Part shown: positions 34,801-47,109 of the stretch, piece after piece
How positions within the stretch are numbered: position 1 is the stretch's first letter
How the letters are laid out: each line of letters opens with the position of its first letter
Origin: Citrus sinensis
Lineage: Eukaryota; Streptophyta; Magnoliopsida; Sapindales; Rutaceae
NCBI RefSeq assembly: GCF_022201045.2
Contig: NC_068558.1
Coordinates: forward strand, 2,108,001-2,172,000
Reading direction: 5' to 3'
Length of the DNA stretch: 64,000 nt
Notes under the pieces: generated by a model
Database searches by the model: none
What the model was told of the DNA's origin: nothing
The model's input: the letters and a program-made list of their open reading frames with translations, nothing else
Program-made: the position numbers and the translations under genes

Positions 34801-37800
34801 AGAAAGAAAAAAAATACACTCGTCGTATGTTGAGTAGACCAATAAGGATTTGATTTGAAAATTAAGAACACGTGAAGTCCGAAAACAGCACAAATCGCTT
34901 TCGTGCGTGATTGTGATGGCTTATCCCAATCCAATGTTTCTTCTGCATTAGTCGTTCACCGAAAAGGCGAAAACCAACCAGTTAATGAAAAAGCTACGAG
35001 CAGTCGTGGTTACTGAGGCTTAAAAACTACAGCAGCATTAATTTGGCACAAATATTTATACAAAGGCTTTTTAACTCACAGATTTGTTAGGTTCTGATTT
35101 CTGACACACAGAGTACATCCAAAAAGATTTACACAATCTAACAGCATCTTCTTCACACTCAGAGACAACACAGACATGCGTTAAATGCATGACGCACAAT
35201 GCCCGCGTGAGCCGCATCCAGTCTCACCCTCTTTAGCCGGTGGCCCCTGTCCACAAAATTTCTCATTAAGAACCCCTTTTCACGACACCATCGTGATGCG
35301 CTTCTCTTGCGGGTGTCCAATAGAGGATCTAGAGAGAAAATAAAAAACCAACTTTTTAAAACCCCGAAACTGAAGTGCAATTTTTGCTGAAAAATTTTTG
35401 AGGGAAAAAAAAAAAAGGTGAAATTTCACATGCCCAATCAGTAAAGCCAAAACTGGTAGAACGTAGATTAAGAATTATCATCGTAATCAGAAAGATAATT
35501 ACATACAAGTAAAGATGAAATTGTTGTATCGTAAACACAAACGAGACTTGAATGTGGCTAAAACGAAAAGCAGGCAACTTCCTTCTTGGCATTTTGTTTT
35601 CTCACGTCACGTCTCACATGCACTAAAATCCATTCCTGGCAGTCAAATTCAATTTCTTTTTAGCCAAAAGAACCCAAAAGGGCCAAAACATTTCAGCTAG
35701 TTACGACTAGAAAGGATTTTTCATGCTTCAATGGCCTATTTGCTGCTAAAAATATTGAAAAAAAGATAAAAGGTGTGAAATTTTTCACACCCAGCAAACC
35801 AAAACCATGGATTTTATTACCATTTTAATCGGGAAAAACTCATGTACAGAGAAGATGAAATTGCTGTGAAGTAAACGCAAATGAAATGAGACTAGTATGT
35901 ACATGTGTAACAAAAAAACAAAGGCAGGCAACTTCCCTTTTGTCATTTTGCTTTCTCATATGCACTCAGATATCATAAGCCAAGAATTCCACCGCAAGTT
36001 CTTGTTGTTATTGTTGCACGTACCTAATGTGATGTCACAGCTAAAAGACACAAATCAAATGTAACGTTATATTTGCAAATGACGATGACATACAGCTTCT
36101 ATAATAACAACAAAAATCACCTCCGAAAATTCTTGTTGAATGATTTGTCCACTTTCCCGTCTTTCTGTACACAGAATCCACAGCTGGTGAAGTACAATTT
36201 TGAAAGAGATTAGTTTAAGCTCTTGCATAATGAATTGCTCAAAATCTAAAGAACAGATTAACTAATAATGATAATAAAGATCCCCAGAGATTGCCTAATC
36301 CTTAGCCTTGATTTTGGTCAAGAAATTGTGAGAACAGAAATGATTCTAACTATCTACTTAGTTGTCTATCTAACAGCAGATATACTAAACTCAATGATGC
36401 AATTGACAGATTTACACATTAAGCTCATAACAACTGGTTATAAACCATATCAACATGAAGCAAACAAGGTGAATGCCAAAAGATGGATAAATTAATTATA
36501 TACAAAATGCAGTTTATTATCAGAAACATCCGCGATTCAATCAACAACACAATTAGAGGCCCAAGAAAGTCAACGAAGGTGACATACCCCTTAATTGGAT
36601 CCAGCATAAGCAGGGCAGAGGAAGAGGAAAACCCTACGGAACACATCTAACCTACCTTATAGGAGAGACTAATTACCTTGTTGCTTTAGGCTCATAAAAT
36701 TTGCAGGCGATTATGAACTAGTGAACTGTTTTTTATTATAAAAATATAGCACAATTTTTCTGCTAAGCATGACTGCAGAAATAAAAATCAGACAACTGCA
36801 CAAGATACAGAAAGGACAACTTATCAAGGAAGAGAACTCGATTGTGTAATTTAAGAATGCAGATTTAAAAGGTTACTAAGCTATGTGAGCCAAACCCTCA
36901 GGAAACTCTATCTTAGGAACATGATACTCAGAAAAAGCAAAAATGTAAACTTGAACTTTCTTGTAAGAATATTACAACAGCGAATAATTCAGTTAAGCAA
37001 ACCTGACAATTTCTGAGACTATCTTAAACACAAGGCAGTGTTTTACTGCCTTAGGTTATCAAGATTGTATAAATGCTCTGACAGCTACACAAAGAGAGCC
37101 GAGGAACAGTCCTAGGAGCCAATAATCAGGTTATGAGGTGCACAAATCAAATTTTTTTTAGCGCACTTATACTATTTGAATATTCTAATAATTTATCATT
37201 TTCAGTTTTCATGTGTTTTAAACATATTTTGAAATTGTATTTTTGATGCCAAAATCATCCTTTAGTCTACCAATCAGTACTTAGTGTACCATACAAAACC
37301 AGTATTGGCCCGTCCATTCTTCTTTCTTTTTCCTCTTTTACTGCACTACTATTCTGTGCTCCAACACGCATAAGATTAGCATATTCAGTTCACTTAAATA
37401 TTGTAGAAAGGAACATCACTACTTCAATTTCATTACAGCATATTTCAGCTCACTTAAAAAGATTGCAGAAACAAACATAACTGCTTTAATTTTATAACAG
37501 CACATTAAGTTATGGATAATGTGACGTGTCAGTCAGTCGGTGAACTCAAAAATGAAATCTATTTAGACGCGTTAATAGAGTGAGCATGGGTGTGTTTGAT
37601 GTATAAACTATGCTGTATGAACAGTTAAAGCTTTTGCGATGAGCAGGCATTTTGTTTTAAATGTAATTACAATAACAACAACAGATAATTATGAAAACAG
37701 TTGCATGATTTATGAGATCTAAATAAAACTATGCAAATATTCAAGACTTCTAAGCATCTACCAGATTTTATTTATTCACATGTACCTGCTGTACATATTG

Positions 37801-38091
37801 CCAACTTCGGAAAGCTTGTCATGGTAGCCCCACCCACAAGATAAACAAGTAAAACAGAATGCTTTAACTAATAGAGAACAAAAAGATGCAATGCAATAAA
37901 AAAAAGAAGAACATTAAATAGCTAGACACTTTGTACTCCTAAAACTGTCTATGATTCTATATGTAACCTTAAACTGTCCCCAGAAAGGTAACAGAGATTA
38001 CCCACAGTCCTGAACCCCATCTCCTTGCCATAGTTGCGAATTCATATCAGTAGGGCTTCATACGGCACTATGGTGTAACCAAAGCTATATC
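34791..38091. other. Intergenic, including a diverged tandem duplication (35417-35968)
   Basis: There is no convincing gene. A unit at about 35417-35624 (GGTGAAATTTCAC ... AGATGAAATTG ... CAGGCAACTTCC ... ATTTTG.TTTCTCA) is repeated with changes at about 35772-35968. The remaining DNA to 38091 is AT-rich, includes the 3' flank of the kelch gene, and has only short unrecognised ORFs. Confidence 0.4.
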
Positions 38092-39456
38092 TCAGCATCC
38101 CATTACAGTACAATTAAATACAAAACCGCACATGGGCTGTCTTGCAAGCAATTTCCAATGTGGAGGACCTTCATCCGGAACCCAACCATTCAGCTCAACG
38201 ATACCTCCACCTGAATCCCTAGGTCCACCAATGACAATGAGCTGGTCTCCACATGCCCTGAAAGCTAATCCCCAACCATTCATTGAAGATGCCTGCTCAG
38301 GCAATCTCCCAAGTGTCCTCCACAGTTTCCTCCCTTTGTCAAATTTCCTCACCTCTTCTTTTTCATGATCAGCAGCATAAAGCTCATTATTAACAACAGC
38401 AAGCAAAGGTGGTGCCTCCCCTGCAGCAGATATCACACTAACCCCATCACTTCCAATTCGTGCTGGGAACATGTCAGTTATCTGAGTCCATTTCCCCGTC
38501 TCCAGATCATACATCTCCACATCTGTAAGCATCGCTGAAGAGCCTTCCCCAATCCCACCAATGACATAAAACTTCCCATCCATAAATACCCCAGAACACA
38601 TTTTCCTTGCTTTATGCATGCTCGAAATAGGCATCCACGTGCCTGTTATTGAATTATAAAGCTCTGCAGACTTCAGAAGTTTGCCTCGTGGGTCGCAGCC
38701 TCCAGCTAGGATTGCAATTTCCCCAAGACTGGCAGATCCAAACAAGCACCTAGGTGTATTCATAGTCATGCCAGTTGACCACGTGTTGGTCAAAAGGTTA
38801 TATCTATAAATGGCATTTCCATGAACTTCCTTTCCAAAAACAAGCAGTTCGGTACCAACCGCCAACGACTCTTTGTCTGCATACATGAAACAGTCACTTG
38901 CATTCATGGGTGGTAAATGCATCCATCGGTGGTGAATTGGATCAAAAGCCTCCCATTCCTTTAGTTTGCAGGAGAAATATACCCAATGTTCGATGATACC
39001 CATTTCCCGCCTAAGCCTATAAAGCTCGCCACTCTGAATGAGAGATCGGAATGCTCTATTCAACGATGCAATGGCGCCATAGTCAGACCTTGAGCAGCGA
39101 AGGAGACAGTTGATTGTGATATCTCGGCCAAGGTCAGGAATGAGTGAATTTGAGTCTGAAAGATTGCCTCCCGGAAGATGAGCCTCTGCTTGATCAGTTT
39201 GGGCAAGAGAAAGATTACTCAGACCCTTCACTGGCTCTTCTGTCTTACTTGCTTCTATGGCAGCCCTTTTCACAGCAAGTTTTTCTCCCTCTTCCAATGG
39301 ACGCTTATTGTTTGAGAGCTTCAATACACATTGAATCTGCTTGCTCTCTTGCTTCAATGAGGTCGGCAAATCCCTCGGGACGACATAAGATGGACCCTCA
39401 AACATGTTGCAGGGATTAGAAGATCCAAGAGCACAACAATTGCCTTTCTTCCTCAT
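38092..39456 (-). CDS. F-box/kelch-repeat protein
   Basis: One exon. The start is taken at ATG 39456 (MRKKGNCCALGSSNPCN), giving 454 residues; an internal ATG at 39405 (MFEGPSYVVPRDLP) is another candidate because related proteins begin there. A degenerate F-box lies near residues 105-150 (LIPDLGRDITINCLLRC, ASLNRAFRSLIQSGELYRLR). Kelch repeats follow, with the paired Gly signatures LAGGCDPRG and VIGGIGEG and blade tryptophans such as TGTWMPIS and TGKWTQIT, and a last blade LIVIGGPRDSGGG. Such proteins link substrates to SCF ubiquitin ligases; the target here is unknown. The family usually has an intron in its 5' leader, so transcription probably begins near 40.4 kb. Confidence 0.92.
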   Translation of the reverse strand: MRKKGNCCALGSSNPCNMFEGPSYVVPRDLPTSLKQESKQIQCVLKLSNNKRPLEEGEKLAVKRAAIEASKTEEPVKGLSNLSLAQTDQAEAHLPGGNLSDSNSLIPDLGRDITINCLLRCSRSDYGAIASLNRAFRSLIQSGELYRLRREMGIIEHWVYFSCKLKEWEAFDPIHHRWMHLPPMNASDCFMYADKESLAVGTELLVFGKEVHGNAIYRYNLLTNTWSTGMTMNTPRCLFGSASLGEIAILAGGCDPRGKLLKSAELYNSITGTWMPISSMHKARKMCSGVFMDGKFYVIGGIGEGSSAMLTDVEMYDLETGKWTQITDMFPARIGSDGVSVISAAGEAPPLLAVVNNELYAADHEKEEVRKFDKGRKLWRTLGRLPEQASSMNGWGLAFRACGDQLIVIGGPRDSGGGIVELNGWVPDEGPPHWKLLARQPMCGFVFNCTVMGC

Positions 39457-40480
39457 CAAAAGAAAAAACAAAGAACCGATCAATCTAAAGAGGAAAGAGA
39501 AAAGAGAAAAGGAATCACATCATATAACTAAATAATTCACAAGAAAACCATAAAATTTGCTAAATAGCATTGTTTTAAAGAAATCGATAAACCTTGGACA
39601 TTCAATTCACAAAAAGAAAGAAATCCCGTCATAATTACCTTATCAACAACAACGACAACATGGCTGTTTATGTAAATGTGTTAATTTTTAATGGAAGTAA
39701 AATATTGGCTTCCACATGCAACAGGAAATTTCCAACAATCAAAGGAAGCAAAAAGTAGAGAAACATGTCTTTTGAACCATCTCCATCAATCCAAATTAGC
39801 AAAATTTCTGCGAAAATAAAAATAATACACAGACAATGCTGGGAATGTCATTGTAACAGATCATTAACTTTACATATAAGAATCAAAACCATGCACAAAC
39901 AAAACAATCTGCATTCAGAAACCAGCAAAAAAAATTGAAAAATATAGATAAAAGAGAGACATTCCAGCGCCCAACCAATGAGAAATACAGTTTCCCATAC
40001 CAGATCCCCGTTTGTAGCTAAACATAAACAGAAGCAAAGAAAAATGCATTAGAAGTTAATCAGAAACCCATTTCAGTGAAAATGACAACAGTGAACATAA
40101 TCTTATTCATGTACAATTTTCCCTCTAAACAAAGAGAAACACAAACGGAGGAACCAAAAGCGTTGGCTTTACAAAGCCACAATCTGCAATAAAGCCGTTT
40201 CATTGCCTCCACTGACATGCCAGCAATGATACAGCTGAAAGTATAGAGAGAGCATTACGACTGCTATGAGTAAAAACGCAGCTTTAGAAAAGGAATATGA
40301 CACGACATAACAAAACGAAAAACGAAAGTGAAACAGAACTCACAGAATGTTTGGACAAAGAACAGCTTTGTGTTCAAGGGACTGAATACCTGCTTCACTC
40401 AAATTCAAAACCGAAACAATACACAATTACAGTTTTCAGCTTCTCTTCTGAGATTCTCTCTCTCTCACTCCCTCCCTCTC
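39457..40480 (-). other. Probable 5' untranslated leader and leader intron of the kelch gene
   Basis: This has no coding sequence on the minus strand. A purine-rich tract (plus-strand CT-rich stretch 40452-40500) at its upstream end is typical of a leader near the transcription start. Exact splice sites were not determined. Confidence 0.35.
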
Positions 40481-40841
40481 TCTTTTTCTTTCTCTTGTGC
40501 TGCTGCTTATATTATTTACATGTATATGTGTTACTCTTTTTTTTTTATTTTTTTATGTGCTTTTACAACGATGTTAATAGACAGTTGGTATTTATAGCTG
40601 ATAAAACAAATAATTTTTTTAACAGAAAGAGTGCTTTAGTGGGCCCCACCGTGGGTTGGGGAGGGGTTGGATAATGGGTACTGTGGGTGCTGCCACATCG
40701 GATTTTAACTCTGTTCACAAAAGGAAACCGAAACCGCTAACAGCAGTTCTTGCACGTGTTGCAACTCTACCCCGTGGATTCTAACTTCCTTTGTACATGT
40801 TGTGCGCGTATGGCTTTGGCTTCTTGCTCTTGCATGCCTTC

Positions 40842-40869
40842 CGCTCTCTCTCTCTCTCTCTCTCTCTCT
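40842..40869. repeat. (CT)n microsatellite
   Basis: About fourteen CT units lie upstream of the kelch gene, reading (GA)n in the gene's direction, a common promoter-proximal repeat in plants. Confidence 0.9.
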
Positions 40870-42139
40870 TTAAATAATTACTTTTCCATTTAATTTTGTT
40901 TAGGTCAGTAAATATTTGTCCATCAAAACCAGATTCTTCTTTTTTTGAAGAGTTCAAATACTTTACTTATGCTTGACCAACGGTTTCAATTTATCCTTTA
41001 ATTAAAATACATCTTAACCACCTAAAAAATCAAGTTTTACTTGATAATATGGAAAGAAAATTTTGTGCTCTTCAGCTATTTTTTCAATAAGATCGTTTCA
41101 CTAGTTTGGCCTTTGAAATGAAAAAGAAATTTGGATTTAAATGTGGGCTGATAAATATAGAGTCAGCTGTAACATTAAAAAAATAAAAATATTTCATTTT
41201 AATTGAACAATGGGGAAATTTATCTTATTAGTTAAAATTAAAATTGTGGGTATTTAAAAATTAAACGATAAAACAAATATGAGATAGAAGTAAATAAAAT
41301 TAGATATCCCAACTCAACGTGCTCTTTTACTTTTCTTTTAATCAATTAGTTATTAGATAGTTTAGTTACCAAATAAATACGCAATCATTTGTCGTTATCT
41401 AGAACTCTTGACTATATAAGTGATCGTCCCGAACCGTTTTTTATATGTGCATTTTTTTCTATATATTTTCTCATCTATTGTATCTCATTTTTTAACCTAT
41501 CACAAAGGTTTCTTTTTAATCAAATATTGTGGTAGAGACATTTAATATATTTTTTTTTAAGATTGATCGTTCTTGTTATCATTTTTCTTTTGGACTAGTT
41601 TTGGTTATTACCATGAGTTTTAGATTAGCCATTCTTGTTTAGTGATTTTCTTGCTGACCGTTCTTATTATTACAATGACTTTTCGATCAAATTCTGTTAG
41701 ATTTTTCATATTTTTATCTAGGTTTGTTGTTTATTTTGGATAAATTAGATTTTGTGGTAAAAAAAAATCTACTAAAAAAAAAACAATTTTTCCCTTAAAG
41801 CTTGACGCTTTCCACCCATCACTTTCACTTACTTTTTTTCATTTAATTAATAAATTAATTTTGGTCAATAATTTTTTCCCCTCAAAACCAGATTCTTCTC
41901 TGTATTTGGATTTGAAATAGTTTACGTATGCTTTACCATATATGGATTTTGTTTATAATTAGTTAAAATTATTTTCATCATCTAAAAGGGTAAATTTCAC
42001 TTTGTAATATGGAAAGAAATAATAGTCTTAGCATCCATGGTTTGTTTATTATTAGTTAAAGTTTATTTGAGTCAGTTGAAAATGAAAATTTTATTTAATA
42101 ATATGGAAAGAGATAGTAGTCTTACTGTTAAGTAAATTT
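40870..42139. other. Intergenic, AT-rich
   Basis: I see no gene here. TTATAATATGGAAAGA-like words recur at about 41045, 42005 and 42100, suggesting an old, partial duplication; AT-rich spacer otherwise. Confidence 0.3.
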
Positions 42140-42143
42140 CTTT

Positions 42144-42159
42144 GATGATGATGATGATG

Positions 42160-42201
<42 letters not shown>
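42144..42201. repeat. (GAT)n/(TTA)n microsatellite
   Basis: Five GAT units run directly into about fourteen TTA units. Confidence 0.9.
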
Positions 42202-42206
<5 letters not shown>

Positions 42207-42489
42207 TTTTTGTGATCCAAACAAATTTTAATTAAGGTTACGTTATTTTAAATTAAAGTGTTTACTTAAAATTTTTAAATAAATTTTGCTTAAAATTTTG
42301 ACACAAATTTTAAGCCTTAAAACAAGTTAACTCATATCAATAAAATTTAATTGTAAAAGGAGAAACGAAACCAAATTCTTCATTAACTATCGTTAATTTT
42401 TGTCCATTTTCCATATTTAGTTTCCTATTATCATAGATGTAAAAGCATACATGTCATTACCCATATTTAGTTTATTAATGTAAAAGCTT

Positions 42490-42790
42490 AAATGAACGGG
42501 GATTCTCTATTCATTGCCATTAATTTCCCATTTTACCTTTTACATTTACGAAAAAACTAAATATGGAATTTGAATATAAAAAAAATTAATGACACTTAGT
42601 AGAGAATCCCCTTTCATTTATGATTTTCTATCTATTACTTGTCATGTTGCATAATAATTTTTTTTGGATTTTATAATGTTTATAATAATAAACTAAATAT
42701 GGAAATATTTTTCTAAATAAGGCAGCATTTTCCTAAATATGGAAGTATTTTTCTAAATATGGCAACATTTTCTTAAATATAGAAAATGTT
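42490..42790. repeat. Inverted repeat and adjoining 40-bp tandem repeat
   Basis: The arm 42490-42526 (AAATGAACGGGGATTCTC...ATTAATTT) is mirrored at 42583-42620 (AAATTAATG...GAGAATCCCC...TTCATTT). At 42692-42771 a 40-bp unit beginning CTAAATATGG occurs twice, with a partial third copy. It could be the inside of a nonautonomous transposon; no target duplication was found. Confidence 0.55.
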
Positions 42791-44820
42791 AAACATTTCC
42801 ATATTATGAAAATATCTCCACATCTAAGACAACGTTACCGTACTTAGAAAAATGCTTTCAATTTTATGGGAAAGAAGGTTGTCGTATTTAGTTTATTATT
42901 ACAAAATGAAAAAGGTGATTTTTTATATTGTAGTATTTTCATATCATCTTTTTTCTTTTTTCTTTACTCTATTCATATTTAGTTATATTTTCCAATAAAT
43001 TGTACTTTTGTTTAGGAGTTGATCAATGGCCACGATTATCCTACATTAGGGACACCAAACCCCCTTATTTATCATGTACAAGAGCGGCTCTTCCTGAAGG
43101 TAACTTAGGTGGTTGCCTAGAGCTCCACTACATAAGAATCCAAATTTTTTTCCAAAGTTATAGCAATTCAATTATTGATTTATATTTATTATTATTATTA
43201 TTTTATAATAATATTTTTCGTAAACAAATTATCAAATCCCTACAAAATTTCTTTTCAACATTTGAATTAACAATCTTAATCCTATTTTATTCCTACAAAA
43301 TCTCTATTTCACTTTATTTCATTTAAAACTCCATAAAGCCACATATTTGTTAACTTATTGTTATCCATTAGTACTTTTTTATCAATTAAAAAAAAGCAAC
43401 GACACATTCAACGCTTTGGTGCTTATTTAAAAGAAAAAAGAACTTTATAAACCCAATTCCAAATTCCTTGTCAATTTCCGAAGGGTAAGGTTATCTCTAC
43501 GCTCTACGATTTCGCTTCATTTGTTTGAATCTCTCCTTCATCACAATATAGGTATTCTATTTTTTATTAATTTTTTTTTTGCTTGGGTATGATTGGCTCA
43601 TGCTATTCCCTTATTTGGATTTTAGGGTATGTAAACTGCTTTTTTAAATTTTTGGTTAAGAAAAAAAAATCAACTATTTTTATTGATCACTGCCACTTAA
43701 AGTTTCAATCCATCAAAGTTAAGGGTCTATTTGGTATCCTTTTCTATGCCATATTTTCATTTTCATTTTTAGATTCTAGATGTAATATTCGTTCGATGGA
43801 TTTGAATAAAAAAAACAAATTATAAAACGCATAAAACAGATTCAGCTTTATAGAAATAAATTGAGTAACATGTTATATACATTTTGGGTGAATTACAAAA
43901 CAAATTTTGAAATAAATTATAAAAGAAATTTTAAGCATTCCCCAAGAAACTTCCACTTCTTCTCTCTCCTAAAACAAAACCTTATCACTAAATCGATCTA
44001 TTCTTCTCTCTCCATTAGATCTAAACTCAAAACTCTCGTTCATGGCTTTTACTGCTCTTCTTCAACAAATATTCACCATCACTAAATATTGAATAAGATC
44101 GTTGTTGCTGCTCTCTCTCTCTCTCTCTGGGTTGCTGCTACTGCGCCCTCTCTCTCTCTCTTCCACTGCTGTTATTCTATCCCTGCCTCTCTTGTTGTTC
44201 TATCTCTGCTCCTGCTGCTTTCTATCGGCTGCTGGCGCCATTGCTTTGCTACTGTCGCTCTCTCTGCCATTGCTACTATATTTCTACTGCTGCTGTTACA
44301 ACTTTGTAATTCATAATGTTTATCATGTAATTCGATAGTTATTTTATTTAAACTGTTGTAATATTATCTTAATTATAGTTTAAGAAAACGGCAGTGCAAA
44401 ACTACTTCTTAGTAATGGTAATACTAAGTTACTTATGGTACGCTTGTTTATGTATATTTATGATTTAATAATTTAATAATTCGTTTATATTAATTTTAGT
44501 AAGGGAGAAAATAGTAGTATCCCGAACAATAATATCCAATTGGTTTAAAAATGAAATGAAATCTGGTTTAAATGAGATCAAATCATTATTATCTATTTAC
44601 TGTTGGAACTAAAATAATAGGAAGTGAGTATCATCCATTTTGTTACATGACTAAAGCACTAAGCACAAACTACAAAAAGAGTTAGAAATTTTGGCCATCC
44701 AAAGAAATTCTGATGAGGTAAACTAATGAAAATGATTACAATGTATGATTTAAGGTAGTATCTAGAGTAAAATATTATAATAAAAAAGAGCAGTAGAAAA
44801 AAGTACCATTAGCATAGTTT
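42791..44820. other. Intergenic, low-complexity DNA
   Basis: This holds no gene that I can support. The CT/CTG-rich stretch at 44110-44300 translates to Leu/Ser-rich low-complexity peptide in two overlapping frames and is not treated as coding. Around 43084-43130 a short GC-richer patch may be the end of an old transposon. Confidence 0.3.
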
Positions 44821-45015
44821 AAAAACTTAAACACAATCTTTTTCTTTTTGAAATGTGAGTGGAATAGACGTTCTTCGAATTCTTCATAAGAATTGATGTA
44901 AACTAGTCTCAATAATAGTCTGATTTGTAAATATTAGTTGTAATATTATATAATATGACTTGTACTCTTGAGCAATAGTATCATGTAATAAAAAAAAAAA
45001 AACTTAAACGCAATC
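44821..45015 (+). mobile_element. 5'-truncated SINE copy with poly(A) tail and 18-bp target duplication
   Basis: The insert covers 44839-44997 and shares TGAGTGGA(A/G)TAGACGTTCTT and ACTAGTCT(C/T)AATAATAGTCT with the element at 18.7 kb, but has only one copy of the internal unit. It ends in a poly(A) run and is flanked by AAAAACTTAAACACAATC (44821-44838) and AAAAACTTAAACGCAATC (44998-45015), which differ at one base. Missing tRNA head, poly(A) tail and long target duplication are classic signs of LINE-driven retroposition with 5' truncation. Confidence 0.75.
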
Positions 45016-47109
45016 CCTATAACATATTATGATAGATAAAAAGTGGTAGTAAAGACATTAGATAAGAGTAAAGGATCATAATCATTTTCTTCCTGATCTG
45101 AGCACTCTTGATCTTTTACATATCTCATGTCACATGTGTTTTAATGTTAGCGAATAATTAAGATTTAACTATTTTTTCTTTTTAATTTATTAACCTCTAA
45201 TTATATTAACAGAATTTTCTCAGATGAAGATCAGATCAAAAGAATATCTGATCTAAGAGTAAAAAAGAGTAAAATATGTGAATTAATTTATTAATTAACT
45301 TTTTTTTCTTTTGTAATTAGGAATGACCAACACTTCAATTGTAAAGAGTTTGTGAGAGTTAGCATGTCTGAGTGTCATTTTCCTGAGCTTGTTTATATTG
45401 GAAAATGACAAGGGAGCAAAAGTAATATAAAAATATTTAACTTTTTATGAATTTTTAAAGTTTACTTTAATGATTTCACTTTTTTCCGCACACCTTTTTA
45501 AATTGAAAAATGAAATAAAAAGTAATTTTTTTTGGTGTTTTTGTGAATTTTTAAAATTTACTTCAATAATTTCATAATCTTTTCCTTAAAAATCATCGAA
45601 ATTGAAAAAAAAAACATGGTTTTGTTATAATTAGCTAGCGTTGGCAAAACTTGGGCTCGGTATCCAATGTCCAGACGTAATTTTTAAATCTAGGTACCCA
45701 TATTTTATTTTTTTTTAATATTATATATGTATATTTTTTATTTTTTTATTTTATAAATTTTAAATTTATTTCAATAAAATTTGATATAAAAATATAAATT
45801 TTAAGTGTTTAAAACTATAGATACGTGTAATAAATGAGTCAAATAAATATAAATATTTAAAATAATATATATTTTATATTTTTTTTAATAAAATTCAGGT
45901 TCTAAACTAGGTCATGAATTTATCAAGTGATCCCTAAGATCAATCCAAAACCCGACCCACAATCCCTTGGTGTAGTCCGGGTCCAGACGGAGCGGTATTT
46001 TTACCACCCCCATGTTTAGCATTGCTCTTTTTTTTTTTTTTTTTAATTTCCTCCATCCAGATTACAATATTTCATAGCCTAAAACTAATTTGGGTAATAC
46101 ATGAGCTATCTCATTACAAGTTTCCGGGGAAATTAATCTGAAAGATAAACATCTGAAGCTTAAATCAAGCGTTGAATGATGTAATCACTAGAAAGAAAAA
46201 AGGAGAAAAAAGAAGACTTTCTACTATCGAATTACCAATAATCAAATTAACCAATAATTAAAAATTAATTATCAAAATTAATTTCAGTTTAGGGAACATA
46301 TAAACAAAGAAGGGCGAGCGACTAAGTAATATAACCGGCCAAGGGTAGGTGGTGCCGGCGTCTTGTGATCGTGAATTCGTCCGGCAGCGATCGGATCTGA
46401 CAAGACCGGTCACTACCAGACTAATTAATGAGAGTGGTTCTTAGACCAGCACAAATTCTGGTGGCAGCATGGCAATGATGATGACTCGGGCGTGACGGCC
46501 GCCGTGTGGTGTATCTTTCAATGGCACTGACGCCAGCAGTGACTGTTGAAACTCTGGCGAACTTGCATAAAAAAATATAAGAGATTAAGTATTAATTTAC
46601 TCGTCACAACTTGAAAAGAATTTAATTTGAAATAAATCAAAACATTTTTTAGAAGTTTGACCGAAAATAAAATTGTATAGTCTCAAGATATACAAGAATA
46701 TATTGCGAATTTACGAAGCATACGTGGAAATAGCCTAGCCGCGAAAATGAATAGACTTTTTTGAGCTTAATTAAGTCTAATTATATATATATATATATAT
46801 ATATAATTTCATGATATTGACATCTCTATGACAAGAACATGTACAATGACAGATAAAGAAAAAGAAAAATGTTTCATCATTAAGAATAAGCATCCTCCTC
46901 TCGCCTTTTCCAAATACATTTTAATTTCCAAACGAAACCATCAAACCCAGAACCAGGAGCTTTGATTTTACGGAAAGTTATAGAGTTTCGAAAGATTGAA
47001 AAATTATTGTTTTGTTTTGGCCCTTTGGGGTGCTATTTATTATGCATAATCAACAAATTCAGATATCAAAGTGTGGATTCCTTCGTATTTGGTGCAAATA
47101 ATAATCTTG
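45016..47109. other. Intergenic, with a GC-richer patch at 46320-46560
   Basis: This is mostly AT-rich. At about 45655-46010 the words GGCAAAACTTGGGCTCGG, CCCGACCC and GTCCAGAC suggest a hAT-like remnant related in style to the element at 54.7 kb. At 46320-46560 the base composition rises (CCGGC, GGCCGCC) without a usable ORF. An (AT)n run lies at 46784-46806. Confidence 0.3.

Noticed and set aside
40297-40674. ORF of 125 codons on the plus strand
   Set aside because: It runs through the CT-rich leader region of the kelch gene on the opposite strand and gives Leu/Phe/Ser low-complexity peptide.
42144-42201. CRISPR-like array
   Set aside because: It is a simple trinucleotide microsatellite without spacers.
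44089-44338. Overlapping Leu/Ser-rich ORFs resembling membrane peptides
   Set aside because: They come from CT/CTG repeats; two frames look equally hydrophobic, which argues for low complexity rather than selection.
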